A stretch of DNA of 50,714 nt from Haplomitrium mnioides (lineage: Eukaryota > Marchantiophyta > Haplomitriopsida > Calobryales): positions 37,584-88,297 of the forward strand of contig JBNGIS010034428.1 of NCBI GenBank assembly GCA_049999725.1, in the 5' to 3' direction. The position numbers were made by a program, and so were the translations under genes. The notes under the pieces are model-generated. The model ran no database searches. It was not told the origin of the DNA and saw only the letters and a program-made list of their open reading frames with translations. Shown here piece by piece: positions 33,316-43,878 of this stretch. Numbering within the stretch: the stretch's first letter is position 1; every line of letters starts with the position of its first letter.

Positions 33316-33584
33316 CCCACTAAAAACACGAGCCAGGGGTTTAGAAAACGCTTTCAATAAGATGAGTAGGGGATCCCCTTCTCATTCTTTGCTGCCAAGG
33401 AAGAAAACGCCATCGCCTTCTCCTCTCGTCTTGGATTTCTGGCACTGCTCATGCTCACGCTCTCACCTCCGCTTACGAGCGAGTCGGTGATTCACTCACG
33501 GGTTGATTGATTTGTCGAGCGAGTGATTGCGAGCTTTTTGTTGTGGTGAGACGGCCATAGCGATTTTCGAAGTCGGAATCGAAA

Positions 33585-36234
33585 ATGGCTATGGTGGTGG
33601 TCTCTCCATGCGTGGTTGTGAAGCTGTCCTTGAGCGTTGGGAAGAGTGACAGACAGGGGTTTCGTCCGTTGGGAGTTAGTTCGGGTTTAGAGGCCAACTC
33701 CAGTCCGAGGGCCAGGCGTAAGGTCCGACTTTCTTCTATGAGCGTGCGACAGAGCTTGCAGCAGCAACCGCTAAGGACGAACGGAGGATTTCACTGCGAG
33801 CATGACACTTCTGCAAAGGCCTGGATGAATACAGTTATGAAAAAAGAGTATGGGGCTTATGGAGGAGCTACTTTAGAGAAATCGAAACTCGACTTATCGC
33901 AATCTACTGTGAGAGTTGCCCCACAGGTAGGACATTTTCCGACACATCTTTCGACAAAGGTTTGTGGTTTAAATTTTATTTTGAAGTCGAACCTAACGTC
34001 AATTTCGCTCATGAGTGCGTATTAGTTTAGTGTAACTTCGTAGTAATGTGGGTCCGTGGTTTAGGCAGTGTTGCTTCTTCTGTTAATTGAGGTCTCGTGG
34101 TTTTGTTCTAGTTAGAGGATGGCGGGGGTGGTGGGGATATTGGAAAGAAGAATAATCATGGTGGTGGAGATGGTGGTGATGATGGTGGTGATGATGATGA
34201 CTATTTTGGAGAAGACGATGGTGGCGATGATGGCGATGATGGTGGCTTCTTTGGTAGACGAGTGGCGGTTCCAGAGGTGAGGCGTGCCGTAAGACACCGT
34301 GCCTCGTCCTTGTGCACTCCCCAAGATTCCGAGAGGCAGTTTAGGGCAGGATTCTGATTATGGTGTTGAAATTGTTAACCTTTGTTTCGCAGGTCTTTGA
34401 TCGGAGAGTTGTTGAGGCTGTCTTGCAAGAGTGGTACAAAACTATGAGTGATTTGCCTGCGGGTATTCGACAAGCCGTTGAAATGGTATGTGGTCTCCAA
34501 TGCTGTGTTATTACGTCTTTTCTTTTTATGTGGAAATTTCTCAAATTAATTGTGGTAGGATTTAATCGCGCGGAGCTGTTCTGTGGACAGGGTTTGATTA
34601 GCTCTGGACAGATGGTGAGGTTTTTGTCCATGAATGCGAGACCAACAATCTCCAGGGTTGTTTCCCGAGCTGTGCCAACTTCTGTTTCACGGGCTTTTGT
34701 GGGCCGGTAGTTAGCTCTTCACCTTCTATCAGTATTTCTCAATGTCCAACTTGTCAAGAAGCACAAGTTGTATTTTTGTTTTTTGGCCTTAGATTTGCAA
34801 TTTTCTAATGTTTGTCTCAGCGAACTTACTGGAGAATTGTGCTTATTTAAATTTTCTGTAAAGGTTGCTTGCAGATCCTTCTTTCATGTACAAGATGGTG
34901 TTTGAACAGGCAACAACCATTGGGTTTGGTGTTTGGTGGGAAATTCAGCATCGTGGAAACAGGTATCACTTTATCAATGGAGTATCTCAATCCAACTTTG
35001 CTGCTTGGAATCTCTCACACTTGACATAATGCAGGTGATATTAATATGCAGGCTGTCGTGTGTAGTTTATTACATTTTCTAGGGTAAATAGGTATCCATC
35101 TCTCCTTTTTATTGTTCCTGAGAGTTGAAGACCCTTTGCTTCTTGACACTGTTGCAGGATCAAAGAGGAATGGAACCTTGCTGCAGCCAATATTTTGACT
35201 ATGTCAGCATGTAATGCAGCAATTGTTTGGACTCTTTCCCCTAGCAGATCATATGGGTCTATTTTCAAGTATGAGTGGCAAAATGCCATACAGAAACTAC
35301 CAAACAACATCTTTGATCGCAGTTATCCTTTGAGAGAATTTGATCTCAACAAAAGGTTGTCATCATTTTTCTTTAAAGGTGCAGAACTTGGTATTATGGG
35401 ATTTGTTGCTGGAGGTGCTGGAGCAGTCCTAGCCCGTGTCCCTGTTTCAAGAAGTAATCAGTAAGTTGAATTTAGAAATTGCTAGAATAGCTTCCATTTC
35501 CTTCGATTTGTTTTCTGTTGTCAAATAGTCTTGCCTCTTTCAAATGGCCCTAGGGTTGGTTTGGGACTTCAATCAAATTCTATTTTATTCTATCATCTGT
35601 AGGCTTTAAGCTTTTGCATCCATCATCTGTAGAAAATATGTCAAGTTGTAACATCTGTACGTTTGATCCACATTGCAGGACATCAGTGCCAACTCCTTCA
35701 ATTAGCACAAGTGCTTTGAGCTATGGTGCATTTTTGGGACTGTCAGGAAATCTTCGCTATCAGTTAGTATATGGAACTGAGCGGATGATGCAACAAAACT
35801 TGAACACCATGGGGCTCGTTATCTTTCTGTCTTCAGCATTAAGGTCAGCACTATTCTTTTTTCCTTCCTGATGTTTGCCTGTTATGTCCAGGTACTGATT
35901 GTTGTGGAACAGGGTGGCAAACAAAGTGTACTCATGCCAGGCTGGTCGGCTGTGCAGGGTTCTGAACATTCAAATTGGTGACATGTCTCGGCTTAGTTGG
36001 TTAGGCTTGAATGAACAGAGTCATGCTTTTGAAACTGAGGGATTGAGCAAAGCTTATCACAGGCCATCTGTGACAGCTGATTCTGCTGCCAGATGGATTA
36101 TTCCCAAAAGGGGACTAATTTCAGGCTTCTTTGAGGATATTTTGAACCAAACGAAAGACGGCAGGCAAAGTACAGGATCACCAAATATCTTCACGAAGAG
36201 GAAGGTCAAGCGGAAAGTTACTGCAGGCAGGTGA
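33585..36234 (+). CDS. RETICULATA-RELATED (DUF3411) plastid membrane protein
   Basis: Eight exons: 33585-33926, 34112-34276, 34393-34485, 34591-34706, 34864-34962, 35158-35460, 35679-35843, 35958-36234. All introns are GT-AG, the phases join and there are no internal stops, giving 519 residues. Order: basic, Ser-rich N-terminus typical of a plastid transit peptide; Gly/Asp-rich acidic linker (about 120-160, including GGDDGGDDDDYFGEDDGGDD); then DUF3411 with SRAFVGRLLADPSFMYKM, HRGNRIKEEWNLAAANI, SYPLREFDLNKR, a hydrophobic GIMGFVAGGAGAVLA, SYGAFLGLSGNLRYQLVYG and VLNIQIGDMSRLSWLGL. The basic tail KRKVKRKVTAGR matches the family style. RETICULATA proteins sit in the plastid envelope and affect leaf mesophyll development; the molecular activity is unknown. 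An alternative acceptor (35913) would add 15 residues. Splicing at 36230 to 36829 would change the C-terminus. Confidence 0.88.
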
Positions 36235-37141
36235 TTTGAATAGCCAATTAGAAGACGAGGAGTTTTTTGATCAACATGGTGGCTTAGGTCTGAGAAGTAA
36301 TAAAGTAGTTTTAGAATATCCTCTTACCCTCAGGAAATAAGTATGGGGCAGCCACAATTTGGCTTTTAAAGATTTTGAGATAGGACGTGATAGAACAACT
36401 TGTGTACTATGATTCCGCTCTCCAGAGAAATAGTCTAAAGCTGAGATTTCGATGACGTGCTCTTCAGCAGTCTGATTACTTGAACACCCCAAACTCCGAA
36501 GGGATGCTTTCTTGAAACCTGACAACATTCTGTCAGAATATTCAGAAGCCTATAAATGTAACAGGACAGTTGGCAACACTACATTATTATAACAATCATG
36601 TTTATTGCCTCTATTGGTGCGTTGTGCGTGTCGAATGGGGCCGAGCAGCAGACATCATTGTTCATGTGTCCAATTCTTGTGTCATTGTTCATGTGTCCAA
36701 GTTGGTGATGTGTTCGTGAGCATTGGGTGTCATGTAGAAATGCATGTCCTCACAATTTTGGTAGGCACTCAAACTGAACAGATTTTAGTAATATGTATGG
36801 CTTTTTAGCTTATACACTGTCATTCCAGAGGAAATGAGATATGGATCGACAACTTTGAAGATATATTTGAGGAAAACAACTGTTCAATGGATGAACAGAT
36901 CAGGGGTGAAAATGCATTAGCGAATTGGTTGCAAACAACTGAATTGAAAAAGAGGAGCGAAGATGCATTGCAGTGACTGTCTTTCAACAATCAAGTTCAT
37001 GTATTGGAAATAGAAAAGCAGAAGGCAATGTTTCCCAAGGTAGATTGTTACACAGTAAGAAGACAATTCAATTCGCAACGTAGACTGGATACTGCAACCG
37101 AGTCCTGTTCTTTGTGCTGGAAACTCGCCTGCTAATATGAA
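36235..37141. other. 3' region between convergent genes; possible extra exon 36829-36976
   Basis: The RETICULATA-type 3' UTR presumably lies here. A GT at 36231 and CCAG at 36825-36828 could splice out 598 bp. The next 148 bp continue in phase for 48 residues (GNEIWIDNFEDIFEEN and onward) to TGA 36976. A 24-bp tandem duplicate around TCATTGTTCATGTGTCCAA sits at 36654-36704. The following about 165 bp separate this from the minus-strand gene ending at 37142. Confidence 0.4.
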
Positions 37142-38257
37142 TCAATCTTTTTTCAAGTACCTTGTGGGTTCAAAGTTGCTGGGTTTGTCTGGCTTCGCCA
37201 TTTCTATTCCAATGTAGGCGAATATGAACAGCACAGTTCCAACATACAGATACTCTCCCTGCGCGACAATTCATTTCATTCCACACATAAACTTTTCTTT
37301 ACCAACCCAAGCTTGCTGATATTACCATTAGCAAGTAACCCGAGTATGGAATTGACAAAAACTGTGACCGATCAGAATCACACAGAAGGGAATGGCCAGA
37401 AATTGTATCATGCAACTTACAGGTACTTGAAAAGCCAACGCAGTAATAAGGGCAAAGGGAAAACCCCAAGCCAGAAGACCTGCACTACAAGGAGCTGCCA
37501 TGAGTCAAGATTTCTTGGGTGGATGGATCTTCCAAACATGGAGGGGAAGCAAGGAAGGTAGTTACCTTGAAAGCCCTTTGGTGGATCTCCAGCTTCCAGC
37601 TCCCGTTTGAAGTTTTCAATGAATATGCCTGACCAGCAATGTATTAGAACTAGTATCGTTACTCCGAATTTTGAAATGCTAAAAGTATTTCCAGTGGAAA
37701 AGTAGGAAGAAGTGTCTGTTGCGCGTTACGCAAACCATTTTGCCAGCCCAGCAAAATTCAGATGCATCCCTACGACGACGAAGCACTAACTGCTAAAACA
37801 TTGCGACGATTCTAGTGGCGGAAATGAGGACGCCTCACCATCATCGCCCTCGTGCCACGAATGAGCTCCGTCAGTTATTCCGAATTCAAACTCGTCCATC
37901 TGCAACAAAGAAAATTCACTGCGATTCAAAATATTCGAATTTTCCTTTACGTGCTACAAAACTGTCCGATTTGTCTCCACATACATGTCAGTGAGAAGAC
38001 ATGCGAGAAGAATTCTGCTTCAAATTACGCACCCTATCTTCGCCAGCAGTGGCCCAAATGTCTCGTTCATCTTCTTGTAAGTCAGGTTCAACACCCAGAA
38101 TTATTTTCCCTCCCGCTCTCAAAGCAAATTTTGGTTGACGCCGCAGCAGAATAACATGCGACTGAGTCGAGTGTTGCGGAGCTCGTGGCAGGATGAGAGA
38201 TGTAGGCAGCAGTCCACATTTGGTGGTCTGTGCAGCGAACGCAGCCATGTGTGCCAT
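37142..38257 (-). CDS. Plastid-type small membrane protein, 5 exons, family not identified
   Basis: Exons on -: 38257-38033, 37899-37839, 37628-37566, 37479-37421, 37258-37142. All junctions are GT-AG, phases fit exactly and the product is 174 residues. Residues 1-50 (MAHMAAFAAQTTKCGLLPTS, rich in Ala, Ser, Arg and poor in acids) look like a plastid transit peptide. An acidic soluble part follows (GVEPDLQEDERDIWATAGED, then MDEFEFGITDGAHSWHEGDD), then FKRELEAGDPPKGFQG. Two membrane helices follow (LLAWGFPFALITALAFQVP, about 118-136, and YLYVGTVLFIFAYIGIEMA, about 139-157), then the tail KPDKPSNFEPTRYLKKD. I suspect a thylakoid protein, possibly a photosynthetic NDH subcomplex B subunit, but cannot confirm the family. 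A second ATG lies three codons in. It converges with the RETICULATA-type gene. Confidence 0.75.
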
Positions 38258-40020
38258 GTCCACTCTCGAACACTGTCTACCCTTCCATAGCCATGTCAAC
38301 TTCCACCTGAACTTGCATAAATCGTTGCTTCTACATTCCGAAACGAGAATTCATCGTGGTTTCATCTCCAATGCGGCCTGTAAAGCAGTGCAGCCATGAA
38401 CACTGCGTTCAGCACGCCTTGGAAGGGTGCGAATGCAGCTTCGATCAAATGAAGGAAGATTCGTCCTAAGCTTGCGATTCATGCCCGATAGCAAACTGTC
38501 GCCTTCATAAATCGATAGCGATGAACGTTAGGAATGAAATGTTCGTTGAAGGAATCCTCACTTCCGTTGTCTTGGCGCACGGACAGGCCAAACGAATAGC
38601 CTGAACGACACACTGCCCAATGTCCAAGAAACTATGTAAATCAAATCAAAGTTTGGGAAAGGTTTGGTACATCCAATGCGGGCGTCGCACTTTCTAGAAT
38701 CAAAGATGCAGACATTTGATTCACATGCAGTGATATTTATTGCACAATGAGAGTTTTACTCGAATAAATTTGTCGAAGACCGACAAAGATGAGAATGTCT
38801 AAAACTGAAGCTGACAGAAGAACTTGAAACCGCGACAGTCGATGACACACCTACTCCACGGCAGTTTTACAGGTGAGTTATGCTTCCGCGCTGCACTGCG
38901 ACTTGTGATACAGTCCTGATTTCAGGAGTCCTGCTTCACGCGGATTTCACGTACGTCTTGGGTAGATCCCCTCAAAAGGAGGCTGATCAGTGGTGACTTT
39001 CCCCTAACACATTTCCCAAGATTGCGAATAGATATGACTCCCATTGATGGTTGGACATGCAACAAGGTGCCACAGTGGACAGACGCGGCTAATGTCCAAA
39101 TGCTTGCTTAAAGGTGCTCCGTTCAGTGCAGCCGACCCTTCAACCCGATCGTTTCAGTGCTAACCAAAACATGGCACAGATGTTACGACTACGAGCAATA
39201 ATCAGGAACTGTCTCCTAACAATAATACTTCTCATGCGATCACAGGGCTTGGAACTGCCATAGTTTGTCGAGCTGAACAGACATGTATGCATGTCAGCGT
39301 TCAGATCATACTACACTATCAGCTGCAGAGGAAAAGAATTTCTTAGTGCCCTGCACCCAGAAGTTCACCGCAAAAGGCTTTACCCACCAGCAGCCCAGAA
39401 GTGTCAATACGAAAAGCAATGGCGAAGGAGATTAAACCGAATGTTGAACAGTGCCGAATTGTGCTCAATTTGCTGATGAAATCTCAAACCCATCTTTGAA
39501 AACAGACACTGACCGTTCTGCCACAAACACCCATAGTAGATCTGACAGTGTGTACTCCGGCCTGTTCCTATCTTAACAGGCTCAGCTTTGGTTCCAAAGG
39601 ATGCTGTGTTCATATACAAACAACGCCATGGGTAGGTACTAGTACTTTCGCACAGACATTGTCAATCCCAAAGATCGTCCAGAAAGAGGCTTTGCATCTG
39701 CTGTAACTTCATTTTCACAGGACACTGCAGGGGCTGGCAGGAGCTGTATTTCCTTCTGTGCCTAGCTCAGTCAAGCACGGATGAAAGTTGCACAGCCAAT
39801 TTTTTGTGCTTTCTACCAAAGTCCCGATTCCATCAGTCGAGAGTTGACACTTGAGGAGTCAAATGAAGTCCTCTGCAACAAAAAAGAAACAGCAACGTGA
39901 TGTGCAAGGGGTGCCGGGCAACATTCACATGCCACAAAACTCGGTTACAAAGAAGAACAAAGAACCTTTACGAAAATTCTGAAAGGTAGCAACAATGATT
40001 CAAAATATTAACCTATATTC
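38258..40020. other. Gene-island spacer, no gene recognised
   Basis: This stretch has higher GC and more CpG than the flanking repeats. It holds the upstream region of the 174-residue gene and presumably the 3' UTR of the MOS4-like gene. Short open frames exist on both strands (for example 39291-39476 +), but none joins into a spliced frame I can recognise. No array, RNA gene or repeat was seen. Confidence 0.5.
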
Positions 40021-41340
40021 TTACTTCAAAGAAGCTTCTTGAAGAAGTTCCTTCACCACATCCGCCTTCTTTATACATGCTAATTCAATGGCTCTATTTT
40101 TTTGGGTCGAACCCTTGTATTGCTCACCCAGAAGGTTCAATACTGTTGCCGCTGCTTGCTGCCCAAAACACAGTTTCCTTTCACTACATGTGGCCACGTT
40201 TTTCTAAAAATACAGAAGGTCAACCAGAAATAGAATACCTTCTAGCCCTACTTTGAATAGAAAGTAGTACGAACCTGATTCAACTTCCTTTCCCTATTGA
40301 GAGCCTCAATTTCACGGTTGTACTCTTTAACAATGCTCTGTATCCTGTGGCATTCACACTATACAGCCTGTCATTCAAGCAGCAATGGTAATTCCGAGGA
40401 TAGGACATTGTTACTAAAATTGAGCAAAAATTGGATACCAATTCAAAATCCACAGTCAAAACAACTGGTCAACTGCAAGAACTTGCCTAGTGCTGAATGC
40501 TTCTAAATGTTGGTTGTGAACTCGCCAAGCATTTGCACCATATTTCACCATCAATTCCAGGTTTTCAACACTGTCCCAAAAAACTCATTGTTTGAGAGAT
40601 CTACTCTGAAATTGTAACTTACAGATCAGGCGGAGGAATAATGATGACCATTCCTATGCCAAAGAAAGATCCCAGGTCGAATGATAGACTATCGAAACCG
40701 TGATTATTTGATGACAAATCAACTGAGCGTTAATTATTCAGAAATAAAGCCTAAACAACAAAGAAACAGACACCAGTCTTGAAGCTCGATTAATTGTTCT
40801 AATTGTGTGCATTGACTCAATACAAAGAATCTAACCTTATAATCTGGTGTTGCAGCTGACTTTGTGAATTATTTAGCGCCACCTTCCACGCACTAGTATC
40901 ATTGCGCTTGCTCAAGGCAGGAGGCTCCAACGCGTATCGAGTCATATCCATAGTTGTGGGAGGCTTGCCTGCACGCACACGTTCGTACTCTTTTGCAAGC
41001 ATCATGCAATTCTGCAAACCATCCAACCAGCGGATCTTACTCACCGTTGGAAGTTTATTTTCTCGGAAATTATGGGAGCAGAAAATGTGGTATCTACCTC
41101 ATAATCAAAAGTTGGTGCAGGAGGAAGGTCGGCTAGGAAATCAGCTGGTCGTTTGGTGCTGCGTCTCATCTCCTCTTCAATAAGCAAATCAACTTCGGCC
41201 TTCACCTGTGGATGGGAATAATCATGGTCAATGTAGGGAAGTGCGTCCACGGACTCATCCATCATCCCATGACGCCAACCTCTCTGCGATGGTCGATGAT
41301 GATGCGTGGCTGCCCACATCACAATTTCCTTGGTTGCCAT
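40021..41340 (-). CDS. MOS4: SPF27/BCAS2/MOS4 pre-mRNA splicing factor
   Basis: Five exons on -: 41340-41098, 41011-40836, 40570-40487, 40344-40275, 40158-40021, giving 236 residues, close to the family's usual 220-250. Hallmarks: [60 protein letters not shown], then [17 protein letters not shown] and a coiled coil ([16 protein letters not shown]) to the end. SPF27 is a core, non-catalytic subunit of the Prp19/NineTeen complex that helps activate the spliceosome in the nucleus. The Arabidopsis orthologue MOS4 also modulates immune signalling. The start ATG fits the family N-terminus. Intron 3 (40486-40345) begins GCAAGT, a GC-AG intron in a strong AG/GCAAGT context; the others are GT-AG. The last exon is the most diverged part but keeps LN.L and KN..I..AC spacing. 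Confidence 0.9.
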
Positions 41341-42053
41341 CTACCCGATTGATGCATTCACAGCAACACTGAGAGAACACATAAAATCTTCATTAGGGCT
41401 CTGTGTGTTCGTTCCAAGGAATTACCCCAGCCCTAGAATTCCGTAAGGGAAAGGAAATTACATTTCTCGACATTCCCTCATGAGTGTCTCCTCACCGAAG
41501 TATATACTAATTAATCATTTTATAGGGAGTTAATATAATAGTTAATCAAATTTCCACTAGGAGGCCTAATATTAAGCTTATAAGATTCATGATAGCTCAA
41601 AGCTTTACTTTAATTTAGATTAATTAATTTCTTAAAGCTAGTTGATTATCGTCTTGAAGTTTGTTCATCAAGTAAAGAATAAATCTATGTTAATTGACTT
41701 TTTAAAGTTAGTTTATAAGTTAAAGCTAGAACTTATCAATCGACCAAGCTACAAAATCATATGTATTATTTTGCATGGGTTTTTTTGCCAAAACTTATAT
41801 TTGAAACCTTCAGTTTTGCAAAAAAAATATTGAAATTTCAATGCATCCGTCTACAAGCGTAATTTATTTTATGATTTTTAAATGTTTTGATTTGATTCAA
41901 TTCATCGTAACCCAAGATCTCAATGTCGTAGTTAAGAGAAAAGACTTGTTGAAGTTGTGCTTGCACTTCATGATTTGAAGATTACGGTGAATTACAAAGA
42001 ATAAGATTGATGCCATATGGATAACATGCAACTTGCTCATATGAATTTCGTTG
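41341..42053. other. Upstream region of the MOS4-like gene
   Basis: The first 150 bp are mixed in composition and presumably contain the 5' UTR and promoter. From about 41510 the sequence becomes strongly AT-rich with loosely repeated TTAATT..AAAGCTAG phrases. No TATA box could be assigned confidently. It ends at the CGTTG target duplication (42049-42053) of the next element. Confidence 0.45.
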
Positions 42054-42430
42054 TGTAAAAGAACTCAAAGACCAACTTCCAAATGAGTGACAACCTCAAG
42101 AAAACTCTAATAGAGTTACACAACTCAAGGCCAATAAGCAAACATAAACCAAGAGTGCTAGCCAAAACCAAACAACCAAAGAGCCAAACTGAATTGAAAG
42201 GAACTCTAGAATGAGAAGTGTGGCTATGAAGCCCTTCTATTTATACAAGAGAAGAAGGTGTCATCCCTCCTTCTTCACTTACAAAGCACTTCTAATTTCA
42301 ACCCTAAAATTCTAAAAGCAACTTCAAAGTCAAGTAATCTTATCTCAACCCTAAAAGTGAGCCTTTACTACTTCTTTCACTCCCCTATATTTTTTTATAA
42401 ATAGCACAACATCATGCTTGTACTATTACA
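42054..42430 (-). repeat. 3' LTR of Gypsy-A2
   Basis: On minus it starts TGTAATAGTACAAGCATGATG and ends CTTTTACA. TATAAATA is visible on minus near 42239-42246, in CTTGTATAAATAGAAGGGC. It is the short LTR subtype. Confidence 0.88.
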
Positions 42431-43665
42431 TAATCTCCGCCTTCTAATCGATGACGCATCGTCATTGTCACAACTTTCAAATATTTGAATAACGTCTTGA
42501 GCATTCTCAAGGTTTGAATAAGGTTCCCAAATAGCATCATGAAGTGGATAGTCTTTCCTTAAAACCTTGTATAGAACTTGTGGATGCTGCCTTCGTTTGA
42601 CAACTCTTTTCGTCAAAATGCAAGTTACTTTAAATTATTCATGATCATCAAGAGCAATAGCCGGAGGAGTAAGTTGAACATGATTTGGAAAAGAAGATGA
42701 ACTATGAACAAAAGCCTTGAGTTTAGAGATATTGAACACAAGATGAATCTTCATATGAAAAGAAACATTAAGTTTATAAGCAACAGGAAAAATAACTTGA
42801 GAAATAGAGAAATGACCAATCAAAGCAGGAGATAACTTACAAACATTAGTATCTAAAGACAATGGAAGATTGTGAGTAGATAACATAACTTGGTCACCTA
42901 AAACATAAGAAGATTAACATAACATGAAGACGACTATTGGCATATTGTTTTTGCCGATTTTGAGCAATAATAAGATGATTACAAACATCTTGCAAAGAAG
43001 AAGATAAACGAGACAAAAGGTAGAAATACTTGGAACATTAGAAGAAAAAAAAAGAAAGCAAACCATCGGGAACAAGAGGATGTGACTCGAAATAAGAAAG
43101 AAAAGAGAAAATCCAGTACTTGCTTGTTTGGAGTTGTTGCAGGCAAACTCTATAGCCGGTAAAAAAGTATCCCAATTGGTGTGATGAACATGCAAAGCAT
43201 ATCCTTCACAATACAATTAGCGTGCTCCATTTTCCCATCTGTTTGAGGATGATAAGTAGTAGACATAGAGAGTTTGGTTTTTAATAGTTTGAACAACTCT
43301 TGCCAAAACTTTCCAGTGAAACGTGGATCATTATTAAATATTAACACCTTGGGTATTCCATGATGACAAAAGATAATATCAAAGTAAATTTTTGCCAATT
43401 ATGGAGCATCTACTATATCCACTATCGGTGCTAAGTGAATCTACTTGTTGAGCTTGTTGACAAACACTATAATGGTAGTAAACCTATGAGATGTAGTTGG
43501 AAGTGAAGTGACAAGATCCAAACTTACATGTTTCCATAAGCAGTAGGAATTGGTAAATGTTGAAGAAGTCCTGCTGGTTTTTGATTTGAAGCTTTGTTTC
43601 ATTGACAACTTTCACACGAATGAACAAAACCTCAAACATCTCGAGCCAAGTTATGCTACCATCAA
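42431..43665 (-). pseudogene. Duplicated integrase-chromodomain fragment in Gypsy-A2
   Basis: On minus, integrase pieces (43398-43150: LTVLIFNNDP-type core reading VLIFNNDPRFTGKFWQEL, then YHPQTDGKMEHAN) lead through capsid-distal sequence to a chromodomain (42616-42395: VLYKVLRKDYPLHDAIWEP). The Asp of the family's SDRDP motif is replaced by Asn. It parallels 45100-43879. Its integrase end at about 43665 is joined directly to LTR sequence. Confidence 0.8.
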
Positions 43666-43878
43666 GTGCACTCCTTCATCATTCTTCACTTATAAGTCAC
43701 TTATAATTTCAACCCTAAATTGATCACTTAAAAGTCACTTCTACTTTCAACCCTAAAACTCTAAAAGTGACTTCAAATGCAAGTAGTCTTATCTCAACTC
43801 TAAAAGTGACCCTCTACCACTTCCTTCACCCCTCTCTACTTCTTATAAATAACACAACCTTATGTTTGTACTATTACA
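43666..43878 (-). repeat. Internal LTR fragment (long subtype) in Gypsy-A2
   Basis: About 213 bp of Gypsy-A LTR, from its TGTAATAGTACAAAC start (minus) to a break near the sequence before the TATA box, so R and U5 are missing. It includes the AAGTGATCAATTTAGGG module, present in Gypsy-A1 LTRs but absent from the outer LTRs of this element. Confidence 0.85.

Noticed and set aside
34112-34324. Minus-strand Ile/Thr-rich frame
   Set aside because: Antisense of the Gly/Asp codon repeat in exon 2.
34559-34590. Upstream acceptor for RETICULATA exon 4
   Set aside because: Using the AG at 34557-34558 leads to an in-frame TGA; the AG at 34589-34590 keeps the frame.
36271-36528. 85-codon minus-strand frame
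   Set aside because: It falls in the 3' UTR or candidate intron of the RETICULATA-type gene, with no homology.
37852-38399. Plus-strand frames of 68-100 codons
   Set aside because: They are antisense shadows of the minus-strand five-exon gene, whose exons splice in phase.
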